From NCBI GenBank assembly GCA_025024175.1, contig QCXZ01000003.1:20170392-20234391 (forward strand): a stretch of DNA of 64,000 nucleotides. The letters are read 5' to 3'. Position 1 is the first letter of the stretch, and the number at the start of each line of letters is the position of its first letter. Shown here one piece after another: positions 45,033 through 55,443 of the stretch. The notes beneath the pieces were generated by a model. That model saw only the letters and a program-made list of their open reading frames with translations, did no database searches and had not been told where the DNA came from. Source of the stretch: Rhyzopertha dominica. Its lineage: Eukaryota > Arthropoda > Insecta > Coleoptera > Bostrichidae. Both the position numbers and the translations under genes were made by a program.

Positions 45033-46940
45033 TATGTCAACTACCCAGTCAAATCCAAATTCATGGATTATGTGATGCTTCACAGTCCGTATATGGAGCC
45101 TGTATTTATTTACGGTCAACAAATTCTGAAAATCAACATTTTTCGACTTTATTATGCGCAAAGTCAAAGATAGCCCCGTTAAAATGTATATCACCTCCAC
45201 GTTTGGAACTATGTGGCGCATTACTCCTTGCACGTCTCTATACTTTAGTCGCTGGCGAACCAAGCAACTTGAAAATATTCGTTGTGAACTGGATAGCAGA
45301 AATCCAAAATTTGTCATGTCCCAACTAACGAAAATCCAGCGGACATCATTTCTAGGGGGGGGGGTCGGTCCTAATCAAATTCCCAATGTGCAATTATGGT
45401 GGCAAGGCCCACAATGNCTACAAAAAAACGAAACGTTTTGGCCAATTCTCGAAATCCACGAAACGCAAGATATTCCAGAAAAGAAAAGGGTTTCCCAATA
45501 CAACTTTAACAGCTACAGAATCTTGAATATGACGTATTCAAAATATACTTTTCACTCAAAAGACTTAAACGTATCAGAGCTTTACTCTTACGATTTGCAT
45601 ACAATTGTAAAAATCCCCACAATAAACATACGGGATGTCTGGAAGTTGAAGAGCTTCAAAGCGCGACAATAAGTCTAATTAAACTAGTACAAAAAGAAGT
45701 GTTTTCAAGGACTTACATCAACTCAAAGCAACCAATACAATCCATTGCAAAAGTCAACTTATTACTCTACACTCATTCCTTGACGACCATCAAGTTATCA
45801 AGGTGGGCGGTAGACTTCACGAAACCAGTTTATCTTACGACCATAAACATCCAGTAATCCTTCCTTCAGGTCATCACTTTACAACCCTTGTAATAAGAGA
45901 AGAACATTACAGAAATTTACATGCCGGAGTTCAATTAATCTTAGCAACTCTTCGCCACCAATACTGAATACTTTTTGGCAAAAATGCAATCAAACGCATA
46001 CTACGCTTATGTGAACTATGCTTTCGCAATAAACCCATGTTTAATGCCCAAATCATGCACCAGCACGTCCATTTTTAAATACTGGAGTGGATTTTGGAGG
46101 TCCATTCACTATTAAAATTTCAAGAAATAAAACTGATAAAGCCTAGTTATGTGTATTTGTATGTTTCGCCACCAAGGCAGTACACCTAGAGACTGTAAGT
46201 GATCTTACCACCAATACCTTTTTAAAAGCTTTAAAAAGATTTGTTTCCCGCAGAGGTAAATGCCATACTATCTATTCTGACAATGGTCGTAACTTTATCG
46301 GTGCCAATAATGAGCTAAACACAGTTGCAAAATGGTTATTAGCTCAAGAAACACAACCTGCGATTCATAAATTTGCAAGTGACATTTTAATCAAATGACG
46401 TTTCATTCACCCACGTTCACGCCATTGGAGCGGTTTTTGGGAATCAGCAGTCAAATCTGCTAAGTATCACCTTAAAAGAGTTATAAATAATGTTTTTTTT
46501 TGTCATTTGAAGAATTAACCACACTATTTTGTCAAATTGAAGCGTGTTTGAATTCACGACCCATCCGCCCATTATCCTCAGACCCGGCAGATCTTAACCC
46601 TTTGACTCCGGGACATTTTCTCATTGGAGAATCATTAACGGTACTACCCTACAAAGACATTAAGGTAACTGCTGCCAACCGATATCAGCATCTGGTAAAG
46701 ATGTATGCCGAGATCTGGTCAAGATGGTCATGTGAATACCTTTCAACCCTACAACAACGGTACAAGTGTCGTGTCCAGTCCACTCCGATTGCACCAGGCA
46801 TGACGGTAATCCTCAAAGAAGACAACAATCATCCTCTATATTGGACCTTGTGTCGAGTCACCGAGGTCTTCCCCGGAAAAGATGACAACATCCGTGTAGT
46901 GTCAGTGCGGTGCGCTTCTGGTGTTGTTAAAAGGGCATAG
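45033..46940 (+). pseudogene. BEL/Pao RNase H and integrase
   Basis: It resumes BEL after the GTAG target. RNase H remnants include HGLCDASQSVYGACIY (45063) and SPRLELCGALLLARL (45195). The integrase zinc region includes LPSGHHFTTLVIREEHY (45864). The catalytic core shows VDFGGPF (46092), YSDNGRNFIGANNEL (46275) and SGFWESAVKSAK (46431). The C-terminal frame 46500-46940 has CLNSRPIRPLSSDP and LTPGHFLIGESL, then a chromodomain-free tail RVVSVRCASGVVKRA. Many stops and shifts precede the last frame. Confidence 0.82.
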
Positions 46941-47503
46941 ACATGCATTTTAGTGTTTGCGTACTTCCAGTGGAGTATGAAGCTCCCAAAGTTTACAGTC
47001 ACAAATAGTAACTTGTGTGTACAAACCTTTTTCCATTAAATGAACATTTCTTTGTTTACTTATGTATCATGTTTCATTATATTGAATGTTATTTCACGTT
47101 TTATTTATATTTGTTGGTTTTGAAAACCACTAACTACGAATTAGCCCCCTACCCCATTCCGCCGTTCACTGAAGCTGGAATGAGACATAGAACTAAAGGG
47201 AACTCATGGTCTCTCGATCAACAACTTACGAAGCACCGACACCCACATTTTGTTAATGGTAGCTAGCTTCCAGTGATGGGCGCGTAAAATACACCATGTA
47301 GATTACGCTATTATCTATACGCGAAAACTATGTAATATTCTACCTCGAAAGTCTACTGTAGAAAATATCATTGCGTAGATAAACAGAAATATAGAAATAT
47401 TTAGTTTTCTAATGGCGATCATCAGTACCGTTCAAAACGCCTGAAATGTCAATATTATTTTGTATTTTGAAAGCCCAAGTTTTCAAGATGGGCGGTATGC
47501 ATA
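46941..47503. other. BEL 3' untranslated region
   Basis: No gene between the integrase end and the 3' LTR. A motif AAGCTGGAATGAGACAT near 47173 and palindromic AT-rich stretches are present, with nothing recognisable as coding. Confidence 0.45.
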
Positions 47504-47729
47504 ATACTTTGGTATAATAGTAAGTGTACGGGTGGTTGCCTGCCAGCGTTTGGTTAGTAGTAATGGGGCGACACCACGGGATGGCGATATATGAACTTTA
47601 TGAACATTGAATTAGAAAACATGGCGCAGCATAGGCACCACGCTTTTGTTGTATCATTTTCAACGTGTAATTTATTACTTGTTTACAAGTGAAAGGCTAC
47701 TAGTAAGGTTTCATTTACAACGACGAACA
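47504..47729 (+). repeat. BEL 3' LTR
   Basis: It is near-identical to 21617-21831 and includes an 11-base stretch missing from the 5' copy. It is followed directly by remnants of a different gypsy. Confidence 0.75.
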
Positions 47730-47739
47730 ACCTGATTAC

Positions 47740-48975
47740 GAAAAAAAGGCAATCTTTCGTATGGGTTCCAAGCTATTCTTTAACCCAGTTCCAATCACCC
47801 GAGAGACTCGAAATATGCTGAGGTTTCAGTCTTTAAGTGGTCTACCAAGCCGGAAAGTGCAAACATAGCTAACTCGATTTCTCGCATAAGTAAGACCGAT
47901 ACACGAGGAAGTTCTTGCGACCAGCACAGTGAAAGACATGCATTTGCGATGGTAGAATGGAGTTCGTCCAAAGCACTAAAGATATCAGATATTGCCACAG
48001 CGAACCCTAGAGATGTGGAACTATACTAGGCAGCACGAAAACTAAACGACGATTCCTGGGAGGCAGCTGATAAAAATGCTTATTGCCCGTTTCAATTGGA
48101 ACTTTCTACAGTTGGATCAGTAGGTCTACAGTGAGACAGAATTGTGATAAACAAACCCCTACTTCAACAAGTACTGGAGTTGGAATATAAATAATACTAA
48201 TAGATAGGCAGGTGGAACAATTTATGAAACGATGCCGAGATTAACTTCTTCCTCCCAACCAAACAGGCCTTTCTTGACGTGCCCTGGCCATGAGACCGTT
48301 ACTGAATGACCAACTCCTCGCTGTTATAAGCTACTACTCTAGATACCAAGAGGTTAAGTTNTTAAGAACNACATCAGCTATGATTACACAATTTCTCTAG
48401 ACTCAGAATCCCTAAGTCAANCAGATCGGATGGCAGACAGTCCGTTAGCGCTGAGTTTAGGAAATTTTGTAAGGATAATGCCATAGAACCCAACACCGCC
48501 GTACTGGCCGCAGGCTAATGGTCAAGTAAAAAATATAAACAGATCATTACTGAAGCGTCTTAAGATTTGCCACAACAACGGAATGAACTACAAAGAAGAG
48601 ATTCAGAAGTTTATTCTGCACAGCGTAACATCCCACAGTACAACCGGAAAAACTCCAACGGAACTATTAATGAACAGAACTATACGGGATACAGTTCTTT
48701 CTATAAGCGACGTAATAGGCGAAAGCATAGATGAGGCGAGAGATGCGGGTTTGACCAGCAAATATGTGGGCAAACTCAAAAAAGATCGGGCGATACGATC
48801 GTGTAGAATGCCGTAACACCAAGCAAATTGATAACCCGGTTTGTCGGAACGGAATACACGACGGTACTTCAAAAAGAAGGAGAGAAGGTGACTGTAAGCG
48901 CGGATACTACGGCTCGCTCCAAGAGAAGAAAGATGACAGCGAACCAACCGAGACCATCATGGGAACCGCATAGGC
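47740..48975 (+). pseudogene. Gypsy (K02A2.6-like) integrase remnant
   Basis: Short frames restore fragments of the region between RNase H and integrase (FQLELSTVGSVG near 48090, then RIVINKPLLQQVLEL). Integrase core fragments follow: AVISYYSRYQEVK (48320), SAEFRKFCKDNAIEP (48449), NGQVKNINRSLLKRL-like (48520) and HSTTGKTPTELLMNRTIRD (48632). The last is a motif of the K02A2.6-like gypsy group. Almost every segment is frameshifted and four N bases occur at 48361-48421. It could be the DNA into which the BEL element inserted, with the other part not seen on the left. Confidence 0.6.
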
Positions 48976-49269
48976 TCAGTACCAGGAACCAGGAGTAGTA
49001 ATATCCCAGGATTCCGTGAGGCCACTGAAGCTGGGAAAGGTGACGGGATTAGGGACACTGGAGATGCCTACTTTTAGGATGCCAGGTTGTTCATGAAATA
49101 ATATAATAATATAAAAAAATGTGGCCAAACGGTACTCAACGTTTGTTTTGGGCACGCCATAATTCTTCCACATTTGGTGTAAACAAATGTACTGTGTATG
49201 TTTTCAGTGTTTTTTTTGGGGGGGGGGGGGGGGGGGGAGGCGTGGGGTTTATGGCGTTTGTGGTTGTTT
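48976..49269. repeat. Spacer with a 20-base guanine run
   Basis: Twenty consecutive G residues at 49218-49237 follow eight T residues (49210-49217). No gene is supported; frames here are created by the run. Confidence 0.7.
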
Positions 49270-50062
49270 TACTTCCACATCCAACGGATGGGAAGTATTG
49301 TATCGCGAAAAAAATTTTCAAAAATTTTTATTTGCTCATTCGCTTTAAAATGGTCAAAAACGCAAAAAACCAAATTTGAGCAAAAAAAATTTCTTGTCTG
49401 TGTGTCCGTGTGGCTGTGTGTATATGAACTTGAAATTTGGCAAACGTATAAATCTCAGCTACCCAAAGCGACCTGTTGTTTGTGGGGTAAGTAGGGTATT
49501 GGGAAGGGGGCGAAATTGGGGGGTAACTATCCTTTTTGCAAATTTTTATTTTTTTTCGTTTTAGTATGTGATTAGTAGTATAACTGCGAGTATTAATCGT
49601 TCTTATAAATTTTGGGTGCAGCAAACTGTTTAGAAGATATTAGCAAAAAAGCGTCACTTAAAGAAAATATATTTAATATATTCAAAAAATGAAAATACCA
49701 TTAGTTAGGAAATAAATTTCTCCCAAAAAGTGTCTTAGAAAATTTATCTAAAATATTGATAATTTCGAAATATTTCCAAAAAACCTATTTTGGACCCTGC
49801 TCGTACGATTTTTTTAAATTTTGGTATTATATAGAAAATCAAATTTCTGATCAGAAAGCACTCTTGTAATTTTTTTAAGTTAATAATTTTCGAGTTATTG
49901 GGAAAAAACGGTTTTAAAAATTTATATATTTTTGCTAATATCACGAGGACTGTTTGTCTTAGAAAAAATGCGTAGAAAGAAAAAATGCTCAAAATCTGAT
50001 TACTAATCGTATAGTATAAAAAATAAAAACAAATGTCATTTTGACAATTGGATGTGGAAGTA
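49270..50062. mobile_element. MITE-like element, about 0.79 kb
   Basis: TACTTCCACATCCAA (49270-49284) and its exact reverse complement (50048-50062) form 13-base terminal repeats flanked by TA dinucleotides, as in Tc1/mariner-type MITEs. The interior is AT-rich with phrases such as GAGTTATTGGGAAAAAACGG. No transposase is encoded. Confidence 0.5.
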
Positions 50063-50708
50063 TTGATTCAATTTGCAGCGGTTTTTTTCTGTTGTCTAAT
50101 CGCAAATGGTAAGCATTATTCACAGGCGGGTTATATAAAAACGGCTGTTGGAAAATTTCATTTAGAATAATGTTTACGCAATACACTGTTACTAAGAGAA
50201 TATGTTAAAACTGTTATTATAAAACCTCTAAGAGCGGCTACAAACTTATCTGGCATAACAAGCTCATAAACAAAACACTATTTTATTGTAACAAAATTAG
50301 TTTAGATATGTTTCCAAAAATGGAAACCACATTTCGACAATTGTATGATATTGTATGTGAGTAGCAAAATGTTAACTTTAAGGACTTTTTTTGCAGTAAG
50401 ATTGGGGAAAAGTGTCAGCATATAGAGTTGCTGCCTGGATTCCATGACCTCAAAAAAGTTATAAACAGATCTGTTAATTTTTTTAAGCAAAATATTTTGT
50501 TACTTCTAGTTGAATAATAAAATATACCAACTGTTGTTAAGTTCTATCTAGTTTGTGTGGTGGCATATTATGATATTTCGCTGTTACATTTTTGTTGTTA
50601 AAACTGCTTTCTGAGCCAATTTTAAAGGAAAGCAATAGGAGGACTACAATGCAAAATTTTAATATAATTTTCTAGAACGTTTCTATTTATGACTGCATTG
50701 AAAACTAT
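50063..50708. other. AT-rich spacer
   Basis: No gene or repeat recognised on either strand. Confidence 0.45.
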
Positions 50709-50856
50709 GGGCCGGTTTTTCTTCTCTTTGTTAAAGTTGATTTTAGCTAAAATTAACCTGGTAACCATGACAACAGCATAAATTGAGCTATATGTTTGGT
50801 TTAGATTTTAAGAACAGGGTTGATTTTAGCTTAAAATAGAGAAGAGAAACCGGCCC
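50709..50856. mobile_element. MITE-like element, 148 bp
   Basis: It begins GGGCCGGTTTTTCTTCTCTT and ends AGAGAAGAGAAACCGGCCC, near-perfect inverted ends. The ends continue inward as TTGATTTTAGCTAAAAT and TTGATTTTAGCTTAAAAT. A clear target duplication was not seen. The interior is too short to encode anything. Confidence 0.6.
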
Positions 50857-50879
50857 TACGACATTTTCTCTTAAAAGAC

Positions 50880-51490
50880 AGGTATTTAGATTTCACGAAA
50901 GAATATGTTATTCTTGGTCACATGAGTAAAGTACTTAACGATGAACGTAAGATATCTTACTACCTCTCTCACCACGGCCTGCTAAAAGAATTGAGCGAAA
51001 CTACTAAACTACATGTAGTCTTCAATGGCAGCGCTCCCTCCACAATAAGTGTATCATTGAATGACCTTCAAATGGTTGGTCCAAGTATTCAAGAGGATCG
51101 CTTGTCCATCCTTCTGAGATTTAGGCAATATAAATACGTGGTCTCGGCTGATATCGAGAAACATATAAGCAAGTTCTTGTCCATCCAAGTCAGCGATCAT
51201 TACAACGAATCATTTGGCGAGATGATCCTTCGTTGGAGCTAACTGACTACGAACTTAATACTGTCACGTATGGGACATCTGCTCTTTTCTTGGGTTAGAC
51301 GTTTGTGTCAACTTGCTTATGAAAATATGTCAACTTACCCCGAAGAAGCTTCCATCATTGCAAGGAGCTTTTATGTCGATGACCTGACAGGTTTCCAACA
51401 ACAGAATGTGCTATTTTCACATGCAAAGAAACCAGCGAAATTCTAAGCCAAGGTCGTTTTACACTGCTACAATGGATTTCCAATGATTCC
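50880..51490 (+). pseudogene. Second BEL/Pao reverse transcriptase fragment
   Basis: LSHHGLLKELSETTKLHVVF then NGSAPSTISVSLNDLQMVGP (50961-51080) is the Pao RT start, followed by YKYVVSADIEKH with the first catalytic D. Shifted frames hold TYGTSAL (51267), ENMSTYPEEASIIA (51325) and FYVDDLTG (51370). Sequence differs clearly from the BEL copy at 28 kb, so it belongs to a different Pao lineage. It is truncated at both ends. Confidence 0.75.
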
Positions 51491-51494
51491 TTTA

Positions 51495-52187
51495 TACTTC
51501 AAAGCATTTTTCAAGACCGAGGTTCCTCAACGACGCACATACGCGTATTTAATTAAATAAACTAGCCATAATACCATTTTCATCATTTATATTTTGTTAA
51601 AGCGAACACTGAGCTCGAGACAAAAACATTAATCTTATTGAGTAATTGTGTTAGATCAAGTGACATCAGTCACAATTTGCCTTAATGCTACGCGCTGTCA
51701 TTTAGTGATAGATGCTGTCAAAAATTGTTATTGCAAATATCGTGTTTACATTTCGAAGCCTGGTGTGTACTATTTTTTTTCTATGGCTTTTATTGATATT
51801 TATTTTAAAAATGTATCATTTTTTGTTTTCTAAATGACCGTAAGTTTGACAAGTTAGAGTTGTTTTTAATTTAGAAGTGGTGTTAAGGTTACACTTCTGA
51901 GTGTTTCTGGGATACGAATTATTTTTTATTATAAAGTCTGCATATTATGGAAGACACATTATTAAAAAATTGCTGCGGATAAATGCGGACAAATAAGCTA
52001 GGTACGGTTTCGGATGTTGAGGTTGCTCAGTCTTCGGTACATATTCGAGATTCCGCAACGGCCAACACTGGTCAGGTCTGGCCAATCCTCAAGTGGTCAG
52101 TTTATGGGTCAGGTCTGGTCATCCCTCAAGTCACACAACCCGGACACTACACTATGAAGAAACAACCTGAAGACTGCACCGCATAAC
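51495..52187. other. Spacer, partly the leader of an antisense mdg1-like element
   Basis: No gene recognised. The phrase GTCAGGTCTGG(C/T)CA..CCTCAAG is tandemly repeated at about 52073 and 52113. Confidence 0.4.
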
Positions 52188-52454
52188 TTAGTCTTTCCCT
52201 TGCTTCAGCATTATTTTTAACTGCACTTCCAAATTGTCTCGACTCCTAACAATTTCTCTCCTAATCATTCGCATCATTCTTCTCTGCATTTCGTGATTAG
52301 AAAATATACTGCTCCACAGAACAAGCAGCCCTAGAACTGTTATCAGTACCAAGTCTGATCGGCTCAATTTTTGGTTTGCTGTTGTTAAATTTTCGGCATT
52401 ACCTGCAGCTTGTATTATTATTTATTCCTGTTTTAATTGAGTATTTCCAGCCAT
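52188..52454 (-). pseudogene. Small membrane protein of an antisense mdg1-like element
   Basis: On the minus strand, ATG at 52454 opens an 88-codon frame ending at 52188. It reads MAGNTQLKQE, one stop (codon 11), then IIIQAAGNAENL, a short linker, and the membrane helix SDLVLITVLGLLVLWSSIF. A basic, Arg/Met-rich C-terminus (MQRRMMRMIRREIVRSR) follows. The spacing to a primer-binding-site-like block (52540-52551 in antisense) and the IIIQA motif match the gene at 29982-30224. No gag follows here, so only the 5' end of that element is left. Confidence 0.6.
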
Positions 52455-52539
52455 GGTCCCGTTGTAGTAGACTTAATTACCTAATTATCTCTGGATTTTC
52501 GGCAGCGGATGGTTCTTCATTTCTAGCCGAAGGCACTGG

Positions 52540-52842
52540 CAGGATCGCCATGTGATTACGTAATTATTAATTAGTTGTAGTTATTAATAAACTGTATCTG
52601 TAAACAGCGAAATAAAATTATTTGGCAAAATCCGGTACCTTCATCAGCACGCTACCAGAGTACAACGAGGGACGAGTAGCGAAGCTCTCCGAGTAATCCC
52701 GAAAAATCGCGTTTTTTTATACATATGCTGGTTTAGCGTTAAAGCATATTGCAACGGTCGAACGCAGCGCATCGAGCAGGCGATGAACAAGACCGTACTT
52801 GTCAATTTAATGATTAAACGTTAAAGCTTAAAAAAAAAGAAA
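52540..52842 (-). repeat. Antisense PBS and LTR relic of mdg1-like element
   Basis: CTGGCAGGATCGCCA is the reverse complement of the primer-binding block at 29906. The LTR of this fragment would start at 52552 (TGTGATTACG) and extend to the right. Its far end was not identified before the P-type transposon at 52843. Confidence 0.5.
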
Positions 52843-53250
52843 ATGAGTAGTGCCACCTTCCGCTGTGCAACTGCTTACTGTGGAAGTAATTCCAAAAACA
52901 ATGAAGCTACGTTGTTTAGGTTTCCTAAAAATATTATGCGGTAATTTAATTTACTTTTTTAATTAAGATTGGTGCATTAAACAATTAATTAATTACCTGC
53001 AGTGCGAAAACTTGAATTTATGCTTGCCGTAGAGAGGATCTTCTTCATAAATTGGAAAACCTCCATAATCTGTCATTTAGATTGTGTGGAAAACATTTTG
53101 AAGAAAAAATGTTTACAAACCAACTAAAGAACAGATTACACAGATACGCCGTACCAACGATATTTCCAACGTTTGAAGAATCATCCACAGCTAGTACATC
53201 TTTTACGTCCATAGAGGAAAATAATGTACTTCTCATGAGTAAGTATTAAC
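52843..53250 (+). pseudogene. P-type transposase, THAP DNA-binding domain
   Basis: The first exon starts MSSATFRCATAYCGSNS and continues to RFPKNIMR. A GT...AG gap (52941-53002) follows, then a part with REDLLHKLENL, RLCGKHFEEKMF and RYAVPTIFP. The C-x4-C then C-x2-H arrangement and the AVPTIFP box are the THAP (C2CH) signature. One frameshift is needed near 53035. The exon appears to end at a donor ATGAGTAAGT near 53240. Confidence 0.75.
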
Positions 53251-53461
53251 ACAATATAATGCAGAGAATACTCTTTATCTAGACCTTTCTTTGCATTTGA
53301 AGACAAATCGCCGGTTGTACACACATTTAGNTCGTCGAAATGCGAACAACAGACAGAAACCTCACTATCGCATTTTACACCAGAGTCATTGCAATTACGC
53401 ACTGACAGTGAAAGTCCCATAAGTAAGTTTGAAGGTAGTAAACATCATACCTTTGTAAAAA

Positions 53462-54660
53462 TTGATTTGCAGCCGACGCGAAATTAGCCGAAGGTACATC
53501 TACTCCTCCAAAGAAAGACCAGCAAACGCAAACCTCCCACTTACTGACAAAGAAAACTCCACGAAAGATACAGTTGAAAAGAAAGATGAAAATTACGGAA
53601 GACGAAAACCTACAGCTGCAAAAAAAGTAAAATCTATAGAAAGTAGTACCGAACCTACCGAAAACAATCTTTATAATATAACATTAGCTGATTATAAGCA
53701 ACTAACGTTTTGTCCCTCGAAAGGAGTTGCAGATTTCATTAATGTTCAAGTAAGCCAGTTGCAAAATAATCCTAGGGACCGTCGATATTCCAATCAGTTT
53801 AAAGATTATTGCTTAAGTCTATACTTTTCGGGTCCAAAGCTACATAAAAAACGTTGCTACAGGGATTTGCTCTTCCAACAGTAAGGACATTGCAAAAACT
53901 TTTAAAAGGATTTCTTTTATCTCCCGGCATCACTGACGTAGTATTTAATATATTGAAAAAGAAAATTGGTTCTTCCCGGCACGTGATAAACTGTGTTTAT
54001 TATGTGTTGACGAAATTAGTTTAAAAGGCAATCTTTTTTATAATATCAACTCGGACACAATTGTCGGATTTACAGATATGGGTGGGTAGACAAGAAGTTT
54101 TGAACCAGCTCATGTAGCATCAGTTATCATGGCACGCGGTTTTTGTAATAACTGGAAACAGCCCTTGGCGTATTACTTCGTTAACTCTACTTGTCCAGGC
54201 AGTAAATTAAGAGAAGCGTTATTTGCATGTACAAAAAAGATGGACGAAATCGATCTAACAGTTTTAGCTATAATTTCTGATATGGGTTCCAATAACATTC
54301 AGTTATCAAAAATTTTGAATATTTCGTTGTATGAACCTTATTTTTTTCATAATAACAGACATATTATATTTTTCCTTGATACACCGCACCTGTTAAAATC
54401 GTTACGAAATAATCTTCTCAAGTACAGATTTTTTGTAAAGAATAATCTTGTATCGTGGAACTTCATTAAGGAATTTTATGAACACGACAGCAAGTATGCG
54501 ATACGCGCCGCACCGAAATTAACGAATTCGAATATTTCTCCCAACAACTTTGAGAAAAGGAAAGTCAGATATGCTGCTCAAGTTTTTAGTTTGCCTGTTG
54601 CGATTGGTATGATGCTCTATATTAGATTTGGAGGATTTTGTTAAATGCAACAAATACTTT
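53462..54660 (+). pseudogene. P-type transposase, central catalytic part
   Basis: After an acceptor-like TTTGCAG (53467-53473) comes a Lys-rich region that in a second frame gives a coiled coil. It is followed by CPSKGVADFINVQV (53711), YSNQFKDYCLSLYFSGPK (53788) and a THAP9-like block LLCVDEISLKGNLFYN (53997-54045) with its D-E pair. The frame at 54129-54644 has QPLAYYFVNSTCPGS, ISDMGSNNIQLS and FFLDTPHLLKSLRNN (54372). These match conserved Asp-containing motifs of P transposase. Frameshifts lie near 53880, 53990 and 54090. Confidence 0.78.
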
Positions 54661-54864
54661 TAGTTTTATAAGTTGGTAGTTGATAACGTTGGTAGCAGTG
54701 TTAAGCGAACATGTAACAAGATGGCTGTAACGTTTATGTCAAGCACGAATGTCGTCCAATACAAGTAACAATAAACCAGTTATTCTATCACAATCTGCCT
54801 ATTTCTTCAACAATCCACACACCTTCCATCTGATTGTCACCTGAAGCACAACCAACCGTAGATT
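54661..54864. other. Short insertion in the P-type gene, possible solo LTR
   Basis: The sequence from about 54672 (TTGGTAGTTGATAACG) to about 54862 interrupts the transposase reading. It contains TGTTAAGCGAACATGTAACAAG, which resembles the start of copia-type LTRs. The ends are not fixed. Confidence 0.35.
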
Positions 54865-55145
54865 TCATACGCCAAATTAATAATCTGTTTGACATACTTA
54901 ATTCCTCATCTATGGGGACAGCATACAGGGGAACAGATGACCAACAACAACTTCTGTGGTTATCTAATTAAAAAATGTCTTCAAAAGCATACGCGTTCAA
55001 CTTGTGAAACTTATGCCAATGACCAAAATAGTAATTTGGATGAGACTACTTCATTTATCTATCACAAAGCGTATACGNACATAGATTTAAATATGTATGG
55101 AAATCTGTACGTTCCAAGTGAAAGTTTTTTTTTTATTTTTGTGAC
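54865..55145 (+). pseudogene. P-type transposase, C-terminal part before the gypsy
   Basis: FDILNSSSMGTAYRGTDDQ (54889, one frame) and FGNLYVPSESFF-like DLNMYGNLYVPSESFFF (55086) are C-terminal motifs of P transposase. The frame is interrupted at the GTGAC target (55141-55145) by the gypsy. Confidence 0.6.
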
Positions 55146-55332
55146 TGTTATGTATGAACATTTGAATTATCCCGCCAGGACATGTATAGCGCCCCTGGCG
55201 GCAGAGTCGAGAACGCAGTATGATATGACGCGTGCTGGGAAGCGTTGTGGATTCCCAAGTCCGCAGATTACGAGTACTCAATAAAGAAATAAAGTACGTG
55301 TGTGTGTATTATTGCAACTTAAATACACGACA
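55146..55332 (+). repeat. 5' LTR of the young gypsy
   Basis: It starts TGTTATG and ends ACGACA, with AATAAAGAAATAAAG polyadenylation-like sequence near 55281. A primer-binding-site-like TTGGCGACGAGGTT begins at 55336. Confidence 0.93.
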
Positions 55333-55443
55333 CAATTGGCGACGAGGTTAAAAAAGTGCTAACGCGGACGGGTATTAACGGGAAAAGTTATTAACGTTCG
55401 TGAAGGTTAAGTGTCCGTTCGTCCGACAAATTCCTGTGCGAAA

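Larger units (their letters stand above)
21607..47729 (+). mobile_element. BEL/Pao LTR retrotransposon carrying nested insertions
   Basis: Gag, protease, RT, RNase H and integrase fragments of one BEL/Pao element occur in order at 22122-23152, 28190-29627 and 45033-46940. Related LTR sequence lies on both sides (21617-21831 and 47504-47729). Reading resumes at the corresponding point of the protein after each insertion. The gag N-terminus is missing, since only about 290 bases separate the 5' LTR from mid-gag. Exact LTR ends were not fixed. It is the oldest element of the nest and is full of stops. Confidence 0.85.
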
